Positions 1 through 11,495 of a stretch of 64,000 bases of DNA are shown here, one piece after another. A program made the position numbers and the translations under genes. Below the pieces are notes generated by a model. It had not been told where the DNA came from. It saw nothing but the letters and a program-made list of their open reading frames with translations, and ran no database searches. How positions within the stretch are numbered: the first letter of the stretch is position 1; every line of letters starts with the position of its first letter. Source of the stretch: Hydnum rufescens UP504 (taxonomy: Eukaryota > Basidiomycota > Agaricomycetes > Cantharellales > Hydnaceae); NCBI GenBank assembly GCA_014904985.1, contig MU128933.1, positions 310,001 to 374,000 on the forward strand, read 5' to 3'.

Positions 1-16
1 TGAGGTGCATTTGCAT

Positions 17-51
<35 letters not shown>

Positions 52-54
52 GTG
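17..54. repeat. (TG)n/(TATG)n microsatellite
   Basis: About eight TG units run into four TATG units and return to TG. It is simple-sequence DNA with no coding potential. Confidence 0.9.
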
Positions 55-1057
55 ATTGTTACTAACCAACTGACTATAGCTATAGTGTCACATCTTCTTC
101 CCGCTGGTGCCGGACATTCTCTCTCGCTCGAGCGGGCGTGGTGAGTAAGTCATGTTCATTCCGCGGAGACGTGGCGTTGGCGTTTTTTGCCTGTGGCGTG
201 GCCGTACGTTTGGGCTGCTGGGCATGACATTCCCATCCCTGGGTTTGCATGCATGTGTCTATTGACCTGTGGGTCTGGACGTTTATCAACAAAAAAAAAA
301 AAACAATTTTTGAGTGGCTGATCCCATTTTTTCCTTCAAGTTTGCTCCCCGAGGCCACATTTTCTTTTTCGTATCGTTTTTTTTTTTTCTTCATTTCCAA
401 CCTTGCCTAACTGATGGGGGCAGCTGGCTGGACGGGTAAGGGATGGGGCGGTATACGGGCATCAAGAGAGATGATGATCGACGCACCACATCACCCCCTG
501 CATAGCTCTCTCTCTCTCTCTCTGTGACTCCCTCCTATTCTGGGGGAGGACGGGGGTGGAGGCCTTTCGGGTCGCAGCATCGCAATCTATCCGTGTTTAT
601 CGCAATCACGCTGTTCATTATCGATGGGCAAGGGCGTGATCGCCGATCAAGCATCAAAGAATCTGTTTTTTTTTTTTTGGTCAAATTGTCCAACTCGATC
701 ATCTCCCCCTCTCCGCCCCTGCCTAGGGCCTAAAACTCGCGCTCTGCAGGGGGGGAAATGATGGAGCTCCCCATTACCCTATATTTGAAGATTCGAGGGC
801 ACAAGGGCGTCATGGGACGCATGTGAAAATGAGTTAGAGATTCAGATGTGGATGCACTAGCTATAGTGATTTCTCGCCTCATCAATATTCAACACCTTTA
901 AACGGTAATGCGTAATGCAGTGACTGGTGCATGCAAGAGGAGAAATTATCAGGAGCGGGCCGCGGGGAGGGGGCACGACCTATTCTAGTGAACTAAAAGG
1001 TCCGAGGCAGAAAGAACCGTGTGGCTCACGTTTCCAAAACGAGAGTCAAAGGTCTTC
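55..1057. other. Gene-free low-complexity flank
   Basis: No gene is recognisable here. The stretch holds A and T homopolymers near 290-302, 378-392 and 665-680, and a (CT)n run at about 506-523. It lies downstream of the minus-strand F-box gene and may include its 3' UTR. The short open frames present have no recognisable domain. Confidence 0.6.
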
Positions 1058-4000
1058 TTATCCATCCGAGAATTCGTCACTGCTATTACCTGAACCGGTC
1101 CCACCACCATGATCGTCGTCACCGCCACTGATGCCACTATCATTCCCATCGTCAGAAACACCGCTATCAGTCGGATACCCGTGGTGGACGGCGTGTGTGG
1201 TCGTAGGGACGTCTTCACTAGCGGCAGGAATGACGGTGACTGTCCTCCTGCGCTTCCTTCTCTGGTCTCCCCGCCTCCTACCATCACCATGATAATAATA
1301 GTCCTCATCATCGTCGCTATCAGAACCACCTCCCATATCATACAAATCCCCGTCGACGACCCCGAACGAAACCGCTCGCAGACGGCGTAATTGCTCATAT
1401 CCGCGCAATTCTGCCAGCCGTTTTACAAGATCGACATGTCCCGAAGTCTAGACGTATGGAAATGCGTGAACAGTGAGCTGGAGGCGATGAACTTGAGTCC
1501 ATCCGCCAGATGAATGCACCTCACCTTCCACGTTCGGCTCTTCAACCGTCCGTTCTGGTCACGCTCGACACCTTGTTTGCGTTCTTTGAACTGCATGTAA
1601 AACGAGCTGTCTCAGCATTCCCGTAATCATAAAATGGGGCATCGCCAAAAATGACATCTGGACATGAGCACCTTGTGGTTTTCCTCAGCGAGTAATTGCG
1701 ACAGATGTTCGATCCATAAGGAAAGTTCTTTGACCTCGCGTTCCGCTTCGTTCCTCTCTTCCAGAGTCAGACCCTCCTTCTTGACGGCACGCGTCGTCTG
1801 ATCCCTAAACTTCCTTTTCTTGGCTGATGCTGGGAACGGTGACGAGTCGAATTCGGATTCCGCTTCCTCTTCTTCTTCATCCGATGAGGTAGCCTCTACT
1901 GCGTATGATTTAACTGCTGCGGCTGCCAACCGCCGTGGCCTCTTGCGACTGGCAATGTTATTAGTGAAGTTCATTCTGGCTGATGTGCCGGCTGCTGTGC
2001 TCGTGTCTATTGGAGCATGATTAGCGGGGCGATGTTTGGTCCTGAGAGTCCTGGTTTTAGGGGGTATACTGGTATCGCAACGGAAACGGCACTCTTGAAG
2101 GATATAATCATCTTCCGTCCCATAGAACGGTTGTGATCGGATGGCTTCCCATGCCGAAGGTCTCATTTCTAAACCCATCTTAAGCCGGATCTTGAAATGC
2201 TTCAGGGTCACTGGCACCCCGTGCGTCTTTATGGAGTTGTGATATTCCTTGTTGACAATAGGATGATTCCGTTAGTTCATCCTCAGGGCGATTCAAGGCA
2301 TGATGCATAATGTACCAAATCGTTCCCATTGATCATGGCATGGGTCAAGAATATAGCAGCTTCTCGGCTCCGAGCCCCAAAGGTACTCAACACCCATTCT
2401 CCAACTGACACGGTGTCTGTCAAGAAAGGGACGAATGTTTGAGGAATTTGACCTTATCGATGTATACCCTGGTGGCCCACCTCGCGTTACATGATAGGCT
2501 CCTAGTTCGAGCCAAAAACGAGCACGAGATCCGCGGACGCCGGCTTGATCTTGGATAATCGCGGCGGAAAGAGTACGCGTACTGATGGACCCCTATCATC
2601 ACCGTTTGTGAATGTCAACATCGCCTTGCACACGAATATGAGAAGTGATGTGCATTGAACGGCGATACCCACCAGTTCTGGTTCTCCCGTTACAGACTCA
2701 TATAGAATTCCAGATGAAGAAAGACTTGGGATCCGGTTGAGAGGTGCCAGTTGTCGGAGACCGCTATCAGCATCGAGATCAGCCAGGTCTTCAAGATCAA
2801 GGCTGTACTTGGCGATCGAAGAGCGGACTGCGCCCTGCATGTCAGGGTAAAACTTGAACAGTTCCCTAACGACCTTTCCCTAGATGATCACAAATAAACA
2901 ATGCTCAATCCAGACCCCTAATCAATCCAACCAATCCCAATGACTGTATACCTTGTGGCTACACGTGAGAGAAGTCAGGACCACACTCTCGGCGATCGCG
3001 CGCATGTCATCCTCCGTCAACCCGAGCTTCTTCTGATTTCGTTGAGCGTATTTGAATATCGGAGCTTCAGACAACGTGATGGGGCTTTCCAAAGCGAGCA
3101 TGATATCCAATTTGGTCAGCGGGAAGAGGCCAAACGTTGTGAGCTGTGTCGTGATCCTCTTGCACAATTTCGTTCTCGCTTCGCTAATTTGCTTCTTCTC
3201 CGAATGCGAGTAACTAAACGGTATTCGAGAATCAAAAGCGGTGACGACCTTGTGCTGAGTGAAAATGGATAGGATCATAACGGATCGAATGATATCATCC
3301 CTGGGTGACGGGAAATCTTTGTAAAGTGCGTGAATCAGAGTGGTGATCCCAGGCTTGGTAAGAACATGAGCTTTGCGATATAGCTGGATCCATAGTCGAG
3401 GACGGTGTCAGCAACTAGTCGCAGATTTTCAAAATTTGAGAGTACTTACCCGAAGGATATCTCCCACTAAAGTCCTATGAGATCAAACCACACTAGTCAG
3501 AAGCTGGAAAGGCAGTAGCAGATGTCCAGCTCACCCCAAGTCAAACCGAAGTACACCAAATCGATCAAGCGTCTTCAGCGCATCATAAGCCGTTGGATGA
3601 TTTATACAATCCATGCAGATCTCGGCCCCAACAGTCCTGCTCAAGAACATGTCAGGGTCGATACGACTGAGTTCCTTGACATTTTGGACAATGTCGGCCG
3701 AGTTATTAATCGGATTGCCAAAGTTGTCCAAAGTACACTCGAAAAGCTTGCGAAATATTGAGTCCCTGTAGGACGGATCGATACAAAACCCATTGCGACG
3801 AGCAAGGGGAAGAATACGAGGCTCAGTGCTTATCCAAACCGGGAGTTTAGACATTGCGGGATCCTATTCGGCATCGTAAATCCTCTACAGATTAGGTGCA
3901 ACGGAAACATTCCTTGCTTACTCTGTCATCAAAGGGAATGAAACCATATTTCTCGAAAATCTCTTGAATCTTGATCCATTCTCTTGCTTCCCAGAGACAA

Positions 4001-4727
4001 TGCGCTTCATCCTTAACACTCGCCCGCTTCTTCCTTGATATAAAGGCTTCGATGACAGATGCATCGTCGCTCCCTTTCGTCACATCGACCTGATCGCCAT
4101 ATTTCTCGGCGCCGATTGTAACAAAGCGGGAGAATGTGGAATACGATAACGACCGACTCCAGTTGCTTCGAATCCATTTGATGGGTGCACCTCGGGTAAA
4201 GTGCCCTATCACACACTGCAATAAGTAGCGGCTCATGTGTGCTCCACTGGAGAGCATGATCTAAAGCCTCCAGGATTGAGATCTACGGGGTCCCAGAAGT
4301 GGTAAGGGAAAGGCCTTACGTCCAGTGCCCTGGGATCAAGAAGCCTCCCTCTTTCAATAGCAAAATTCAATGATCGGATCTGCCACCAAATGAGTCTGTT
4401 ACGATTTGTAGGGTGGCGGGTGGATAGCATCGCACCTTTCCATAACGAATAAAATACGTGGAACGGGTCCAGGGATCCTTGGAGATATTATACAGACGGC
4501 GACATGTCACCGACAGCGCTGAACAATCTTTTGGGTCGCGAAGGTAGCATAATATTTGGACCACAAGTTCGTCTGTCCGACAGGAGTGGTGAGCTCGTGA
4601 ACAGGCGCCTACTGACTCTCCATGTACCTGACACACTGAGAAGTGAACCTGGTGAAAGGACCGTATCCGCTTCAGAAACCACGGCGTCCACATTTGCTTG
4701 TATGTCCTGCTCTTGATCGCGCACCAT
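1058..4727 (-). CDS. F-box domain protein, multi-exon, with acidic C-terminal tail
   Basis: Probable substrate adaptor of an SCF ubiquitin ligase. The F-box is encoded around 4572-4400: DELVVQILCYLRDPKDCSAL followed by a TCRRLY element, the usual Skp1-binding pattern. Splicing exon 1 (ending 4649) to exon 2 (starting 4572) joins LSP to DELVVQ in frame. The first ATG in the exon-1 frame is at 4727. Later exons around 4257-3892, 3854-3531, 3278-2922, 2840-2502, 2460-2290 and 2217-1660 read as a helical repeat-like region without a named domain. The last two are a short basic exon near 1590-1535 and an exon from about 1452 rich in Asp, Ser and Gly. I treat this as one gene because the frames link through plausible introns. 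A split into two genes near 2250 remains possible. The tail is strongly acidic (runs of D and E) next to a basic RKRRR patch, which suggests a nuclear location (inference). The substrate is unknown. Confidence 0.6.
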
Positions 4728-4815
4728 ACGCGACGCTCGTACAGCGGCAAGCACTCGATTGAGAGGCAACTGCCGAATCAACTATGGAAATCGCCGTAAT
4801 TTGGCCCCTCGCGTC

Positions 4816-7800
4816 ATGGCGAAGGTGAACAGCCAAGGGATAACAGCTATCGATCCAGAAACACCAGCCCCACTTTCTGTGCTTCCAGGACCATCCGCTG
4901 AGACTGCCTCCTCTGACCATCTTCCCGTAAAACGCTACTTCATTGGCCCGCTCCCTGTCTCAATTGCCAGTCCACAATTGCGAAGGTCACGTCGTGTTTT
5001 TCGCGCTTCGGCAAGAGAAAGTCCCCAGGATGACGACATAGACGCAGAACTAGATGATCTATCAGAGGAGCGTATATGGCACATTCTCCAACGTTTTGTT
5101 TCGGAGAGCAATGCGAATGTTGACGCACGCCATGCTCTTGTGCGAAAGCTCAAGACAAACCCATGGTTCACTCTCGCCCTAAGAAAGAAACACAATTTCC
5201 GTACAAAATGGATTGGCGATTCCTTCGAAGTTGGCAAAGATCTCCTTGGCACGGACATTCTCATTAATGAAGGCGGCAGAACTTTGTCCAGGAGTTCTCC
5301 CCCTCAGGAGCCATCAATCCAGCTTGAGTCCGCCACTGTGCCTGATATATCTCCTTTGCTGGACTCTGGAGACCCCGCATCGTCCTGTCATACATCTGTA
5401 CACTCTGATACTCACACGACACCTCATACCCAGCCCCGGAGCCCCCAATCTGAATCAAATGGAAGGAGCAGTGACGTTGAGAGCCAGCCCACTCGATCTG
5501 ACTTGTCGTTGATTCCCCATCAGAAACAGTATTTACCAGGCGGTTCTCAGACAATTGCTGGAGAAAGTACAGCTTTGGGACATCGGTCAAAAACAACCAC
5601 GCCTCACTCTACCTTTCGTCGGGCCGTGTCTCCTAATACCCATCTTAAAGCACGCACGGTCGGTTTTGTCACTCACGGCGGTGACCAATGCCGTGGGGCA
5701 GAACAAGGCGTGTCCCCGTCTCCTATCCCTCCGATTACAGCCCTCTCTTCTCAGCATGACCATGGCGAGTCTCGGCAAATGAATACGGGTGTAATGGGCC
5801 GGAACGCACGGCCCCCTTCTTGGCCGGTTATGCGAGGCACGTTCGCGTTTCTTCTCATGGCATGTACTTATATGATCCCATCGCAGATCGCATGCTGGTA
5901 AAACTCTCTCACAGTCCGTCAGGAAATTTACCAATACCATTTGACGAGGATGAGGCGCGCCACCACCCTCATCTGGCCGGAAAAAAATGGAGAGAATTTC
6001 TCGTACTTTGGAATGGAAAAGATATCAACCTCCATGAAAATCATGTGCGTTGCGTCTAATGGCATACATTGACCTTTGTGTCATTAAATGATGATTCCGC
6101 AGTCCTCACAAAGGAATCATCCTTCTTACACAATTTCTTTGATTTCTTCAACCACTCGGCTTTCGTTGTATTCACAGTCTGATATGAGTTTTTGTCTCAC
6201 GTGTAACCCGACCTCGATTAGTGATCCTTCTATATCTCCATTTCGCCGGACATTCAGTGGGACCGACGTATTTGTCTTTAAGGCTCGTATGATTGCATTC
6301 TGGCTCAGGTCTTGGTCTCACTGCCGCGTTGCACCCTATCCACAGTGTAAGGCTCGTTCTAGAGGTGTGGACTGGATATGGCTGCTGTGGCAAGTGTGAT
6401 ATACGCAGGGTGAGGGATCGCTGATCATGATCCTCGGATCGACATTAGGCGTGAGTTGGGTGGAGAGATCCCAACAACGCTCGACGTTCAAGTCCCAACA
6501 TTGGGTACACGAATCACTTTAGATATTCCCCAGAATGACGTGTTAGGTCGTCCAGAGGGTTACAAGACTTTGAGCCGACAGTATATTGTGAATATCTGTC
6601 GCAACGCATTATCTTCGCTCCCACAATACGCATCGCTGATGGCCACGGAAATGGAACATGGAACCTCGCTAGGTCTAGCATGGCGTCGCCAAATGCAACT
6701 GGACTGGGTATGGCTCGATGGTGACGTTAATGGGGCCCCTCGCGACTGGTCTACACTATTTGGTCTCGCCTTTAAACAAGTGTGTACCTAGCACTATTCT
6801 ACTTACCTGCATCTCACCACCCTTGGATCCAGAGCAACGTCCCCGTGCAACTCGAATTGCGTGTTGCCTCCCATTCATCAACAAAGGCGCATTTCGCCGA
6901 TGGTACCGAGCTGGTGGAGCCACCCTCGATTGAAGGTTATCTGTATCGAATAAAACCTGCCACACTAACTAGGAGTAATGTTTATGTTGCCAGCCACAAT
7001 GGAAACCTTTTCACCATGTCGCCTGCTCACGCTTTCCCCCCGCTTATTCCTCAGCCGCCCCATGATTTCGCCAACCAGGCCGGCGGAAAAGCCCCTATCC
7101 TCACCCGGGAAAGAGAAATTAGTCGGGGTGCGGAACAAATCCTTCATGCTACGGGATATGTGGACATTCGTGATATCTCCCTGGTCCGCCGTGCCTCCGA
7201 AACCCTCGCTCCTCAATCACACCATACCCTAACAGAAGGAGAAACTGCTGAAAACCCGCAACTTTCTGATGACAACGACCTCTTAAATATATCTTATGAG
7301 AACGACCCTGGAGGGGAGACGTTTCTTGCCCACTCTACGGACGGGGTGAGTCGAAAGCTGGGGCGATCGTTTGAACTGGTGATGCGATCAGGAGCATTTA
7401 TAAGATTTGAGGTGCATAATTTCAAATGTATTGTCTGCCTCACTAAATACTATCCATTCCTTAAGGCGCATAAGACGTCCAACGGTACATAAGATCTTTC
7501 TTCTTGATCGTTGTGATCCAACTGATCCTTAAATATAGCGTTGGAATGGATAGGGCGTCTGCGGGCCCTGGTTCGCTTCTGGAGCCGCCGGCATCGTGTC
7601 GATGCCCGGGTTGAAACGGATCTTGTTCACCTTAGCGCTGGGAAACCCCGCTTTGAGGTGCCACGCGCGAACGTATCTCGCTCTCAGGGGCATCACGTTC
7701 CATCGGCTCTACCAGACCCTCAAGGGGCGGCCCACCTCCTCAGTTCCTTCTGGACATGGTGTGTTCTGGATGTCTGCGGCTCGGTTGTCAAAACCGGCCT

Positions 7801-8421
7801 CCTGTATGCCAAGTACGGACCGCGCAAACACTTTCAGTGAGTCCTCTACATGGTTATTGTTGTTATGGCAGTATGCTCAGTGTAACTCGGCAGACACATG
7901 TGCATGGTCCTCATTCCTGGCCACATTGTTCTTTTTCATGCATCTTCGTCCAAAGCGGGCCATCACCACCATGCAAGAACTGTCAGCTTGATTGATTCGT
8001 ACGTCTATTCGGGGTTACTTGCGGCTTCGGATCTGCCATTCCTGTTTGATACTACCGTTGCCCGCCGATACAAGGACGGTCTGGAGACAAACGATCCCGA
8101 TCTCGACACTACTTTCGTGCTAAGGTGGGATAATCCCTCGCCTTGCATCAGGTTGTCATCATTGGCGCTAAGTTAGCATCTATAAGGTATCATTCGCACC
8201 CGCTAGGATGGGATAAATCGGGTGCAGACGATGAGAAGCCCTTCAAACCAAAAGCAGCAAACACAACGGTCCCCCCATTAAATTCGAAGCACCAGCTTCT
8301 CATCTTCAAAGCCCGGAGCAAACTAGAGCGAGACGCATGGTGTTGGGCACTAAACGCTGAAATCGAACGAGTGGTCCGAGCGACGGCAGACAGAGACGAG
8401 CGATTTCGGAGTGGCGGATGA
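4816..8421 (+). CDS. SPO71: Spo71/Mug56-like PH-domain protein
   Basis: Fungal PH-domain protein of the Spo71 type. In yeast, Spo71 acts at the prospore membrane during sporulation. The frame opens with ATG at 4816 (MAKVNSQG). A long Ser/Pro-rich N-terminal region follows to about 5900, then several short exons between about 5880 and 6780. A first PH-like module starts near 6830 with PPSIEGYLYRIKP and a second strand pattern at NVYVASHNGNLF. It continues through a conserved SFELVMRSGAFIRFE block and a WIGRLRALVRFWSRRHR helix at about 7540-7600. The C-terminal PH module (about 7900-8400) ends in the typical C-terminal helix (KLERDAWCWALNAEIERVVR). A basidiomycete spore-membrane role is an inference from the yeast family. 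The start lies 88 bp from the ATG of the divergent F-box gene, so the two promoters must overlap. Exon borders between 6060 and 6460 were not resolved. Confidence 0.65.
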
Positions 8422-8554
8422 TTCTGTCGGTACGCATCGACAGGATTCTTACGGTAACATCATACCTCATTAGCGGACCCTAACCATCATACACATGACA
8501 TTATCCCAACAAGTCCTTGTCCATTATATTTTTACATGTACTGTACATATTTAT

Positions 8555-9177
8555 TCACGCCGCCTTTGGCTTTTTGGCTATGGAGCAGACATTGAAGTTT
8601 GACCTGACTGCGTACAAGCCTGAGGAGATGAAATGACTCACTGCCGTACTTGCTGCGAGCGTTACTCCGGCCAGCCACCCCACCAAGATCCAAGGCTCCT
8701 CGAATGACTTTGTATCTGCCACGGATCCACAAGCATCTTAGGCAAAACATTTGGGGAGGAAATGGAAAATTAAACACACCGCACACCGGGGAGATCCTGT
8801 GTTCTGCCGCCACGGACTAACACCACACTATGCTCCTGTAGATTATGCCCTTCACCCGGAATGTATGCCAGTACGTTCTTCCCGGTCGTGAGCTTGATAC
8901 GCGCGACTTTACGCTGAGCAGAGTTGGGCTTTTTGGGTTTCATAGTCATGACTGCAAGAGTGACCCCCTTGCGTTGGTGGCAGCTCTCGAGCGCTGGGGA
9001 TTTACTTCGTTTCGCGAACTTCTTCCGTGCACCCTTCATAACTTGATTGAGTGTTGCGAAAGAAGATGGAGTGGAATGAAATAAATGTGACCACGATGGG
9101 ATGGATGAAGAGAGCGGCGTAGGCACTCTACGCGCCAGGAGAGGTCTTAGAACTCCCAGAGACGCGAAAAATGACAT
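8555..9177 (-). CDS. MRPS12: Mitochondrial small-subunit ribosomal protein uS12m
   Basis: Decoding-centre protein of the mitochondrial ribosome. Three exons: 9177-8780, 8715-8642 and 8577-8555. After a basic, Ser-rich presequence ([17 protein letters not shown]) come the uS12 signatures [29 protein letters not shown] and [15 protein letters not shown], then [19 protein letters not shown] and the basic terminus TKKPKAA. The two introns rejoin the family sequence exactly (GVR to YKV, and KYG to TKK). The length of about 165 residues, including presequence, fits fungal homologues. It is nuclear-encoded, as the mitochondrial presequence and spliceosomal introns show. The gene is convergent with the Spo71-like gene, 133 bp away. 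Confidence 0.95.
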
Positions 9178-9699
9178 CTCAGAGACCTCAGGGCTTGGCG
9201 GATGCAAACACAAAAAAATAGTACACTGCCACCCAAACCACAATCCACAGTACCATCACTGCATTGATAAACGAGTTCTTTTATGAGGTCGTGGCGTGTC
9301 AGAGAAAATTGGTGGTACTTGACGATTCTTGAATTGACCCCCAGATTAATCAAGGCCGACCAGCCACGTCTTCAGTGGAAGCACCTCCGCTAGTACAGTA
9401 GGCGGGCATGAAGACTCTTCTCCTAACTTGCTAGGGAAAATCTCAGGCCAAATCCAGCGAATTCTGCAGGGGGGTGGGGGCACGTGAATGGTATGATCCG
9501 ATCCGGGCACCACGCTCTCGCATTTCGTTTAGAATAAGCGCTCAACCGGGATATTTCTCGGGAGTGGACCCATGTCCATGGATTCGAATATCCTCCAGAA
9601 GCCGCTGCCCTGAAGATAGAACCCACACAAGGAAGAGAGACCAGGTAAAGAAAACAACCCGTCTTTTCGCCACGACATCATCAAGAAGCACAAGAAAGA
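9178..9699. other. Intergenic stretch between uS12m and VMA6
   Basis: No coding pattern is seen in these 522 bp. The stretch must hold the uS12m promoter and the VMA6 3' UTR. No repeat or RNA gene was noticed. Confidence 0.5.
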
Positions 9700-11031
9700 C
9701 TACCAGAGAGATACAAATTCATTTATCCGCTCTCGTCTCTGTTGTGCCAGACACTCTGCGATCCATGTCAGACTCCTGATCTCTTGCTCCTTGAGCTTGA
9801 CATATGAGAAGAATACGCCATAGTTGAACTGTTGAAGGAAAGCGAGTTTGTTGTAGTGGACCTCGGTCTCAAAGAATCGTTTCTCGAGGGCTGCAGCTAC
9901 TGCTGATTCCGGGTCATCATCATCATCATCAAAGTCCCCCCCACCATTAACGCCAGCCGCATGGCCACGCGAAACTTCGAAAAAGTTCCGATATTCAGGT
10001 ATACCCTCGCATACCTGGCGGACAGTTTCGAGATCGTCAGCTTTCGCCAATACATTATTTCCCGCAGGAAACAATCTCCCAATGGTGGGATACAATCGGG
10101 CGCGTTGGTCCTTGGAGAGTTCGGTGCCGAATGAGTTGAGCGTGATGTTGATTGTGCGCCTATCAGCTTCGAATGAGAGAATGAGGTCCATTACTTCGGA
10201 GGTTGGGCTACCGAGGGATGCGCAGAACGAGCTGAAATCTTCTAGGTATGCCTTGTATAAGGTATTGCGGATGATCTCGATATGGAGGTCATCGAGGTCG
10301 GCCGCAGATAACGCATCGCGGAAATAAGGGGCTAGAAAGAAAGACGATCAGAATACACAAAGGAAGTGTGAGATGGAGACATGTACGTTACCTAGAGGGG
10401 TCTCGACAAGCACACTGTGGTATAATTCCTCGACGTTGGTAGCAACACATAAGGCAGGTAGAGTTTCGAAAACACCAAGGGGATGGCATCTTTCTAAGAG
10501 CTCGTGAGTATCTCGCTCGTGTAAAGTCCCGGTAATGATGAGGATAACATTGTCGATCATGTACGCGTATCTGATCCGTGGTCAGCGCATTTAGGAGAGG
10601 TCGCGTTCGTCGTGAAGAACTACCCACGTCATGTACTCGAGGAATTTATCGAGAGGAGCTACGGCATTGTTCCGCAGATAATTGAATTGATCGACGAGAA
10701 GTCGAGTGGCCCGTTCGGAAATGGTGGTGGTGGATATGGGCAACGGTTCGTTGGCAAGAAAGTTTCCATATTCGGTTGCAGAGAGTTGCATACGGAAATC
10801 TGTTCAGGTTGACTTGAGAAATCATGATGTAACAAAACGCGCTTGAATAGCCACCTTCAAGCGTCTCGCATTGGGTCAAGTTGTTATAGTTGCCTTGGTT
10901 TAAGAGCCCAGCCTTGTAGCCTCGTACAACACCCTCGAGGAAACCAGCATCCGCCTATAGTGACATACGGTCAGGCCACACTCCCGCCTGATATTCGTCA
11001 CATTACCGACATTGAAGAACAACGCTTCCAT
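9700..11031 (-). CDS. VMA6: V-type proton ATPase subunit d (Vma6)
   Basis: Subunit d of the V0 sector, which couples the central stalk to the proteolipid ring of the vacuolar proton pump. Starting at 11031 (MEALFFN), a short first exon joins the [13 protein letters not shown] exon (10954), then [71 protein letters not shown] and the long last exon from about 10330. That exon has [12 protein letters not shown], a [16 protein letters not shown] block and the ending [13 protein letters not shown]. All are family hallmarks. The exact donor of intron 1 is uncertain because the best protein match needs a GTCGGT donor. Unusual: a Gly/Asp-rich insertion (about residues 74-102 of the last exon, 9886-9972) sits between EYRNFFEV and the KRFFETEV helix and is absent from the yeast protein. 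The AOX gene starts divergently 464 bp away. Confidence 0.95.
9886..9972 (-). other. Gly/Asp-rich insertion in VMA6
   Basis: About 29 codons encode a Gly-rich linker, six consecutive Asp and an Ala-rich end. They are inserted in a loop of subunit d that is short in yeast. On the plus strand the Asp run is a (CAT)n-like repeat, so slippage is a likely origin. Confidence 0.7.
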
Positions 11032-11495
11032 AGTAGAGGACCGGAGACTCGCGCGGCAATCCCCTGGGGTCGGGCCGGTCGGGAATTTCTCGGATTACGT
11101 GAGCGAGCTTGCGAGTGGACCGCGAGCGAGCCATATCTCGGCCTCATTGTGCTAAGCTGCAATCCCGCTGGAGATTCCACAGACACTATAGGAGCCGTAC
11201 CTTCATCCAGACGGGTCACCACCGAACGGGAAACAGGGTCCTTCGAGTCCTCGAGACTGGATCGACACGGACATGACACCACTCTCGAGCGACTCGATGC
11301 GCCTGATGTTGGAGTCTTTGGGGGTTGCAATTGTTTTCTTTGTTTTTTTTTGGCGAGACTGCTCGGAGGTCATCGGGTTGGGCTTCGGACCTATTCCGCA
11401 CTCACCCGAAGTATGACATATTGCTGTGCGGTGCGGGTATAAAGTATAAATTTATTTGGGGGCGCTCTTGCTCTCGCACCGCTAAGAAAGAGACA
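11032..11495. promoter_or_regulatory. Divergent promoter region, VMA6 / alternative oxidase
   Basis: 464 bp separate the two ATGs. An AT-rich element at about 11444-11455 (TATAAATTTA, ending about 40 bp before the AOX ATG) could be a TATA-like site for AOX (inference). Short open frames through here have no protein-like character. Confidence 0.4.

Noticed and set aside
4728..4781. Upstream extension of the F-box frame to 4781
   Set aside because: The codon at 4781 is TTG. The first in-frame ATG is at 4727.
4759..4815. Upstream extension of the Spo71-like frame to 4759
   Set aside because: The first codon there is TTG, not ATG, and the added residues overlap the first exon region of the divergent F-box gene. 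The ATG at 4816 is preferred.
10843..11442. Plus-strand frame of 199 codons
   Set aside because: Overlaps the first exons of VMA6 and its promoter. No domain or codon pattern supports it.
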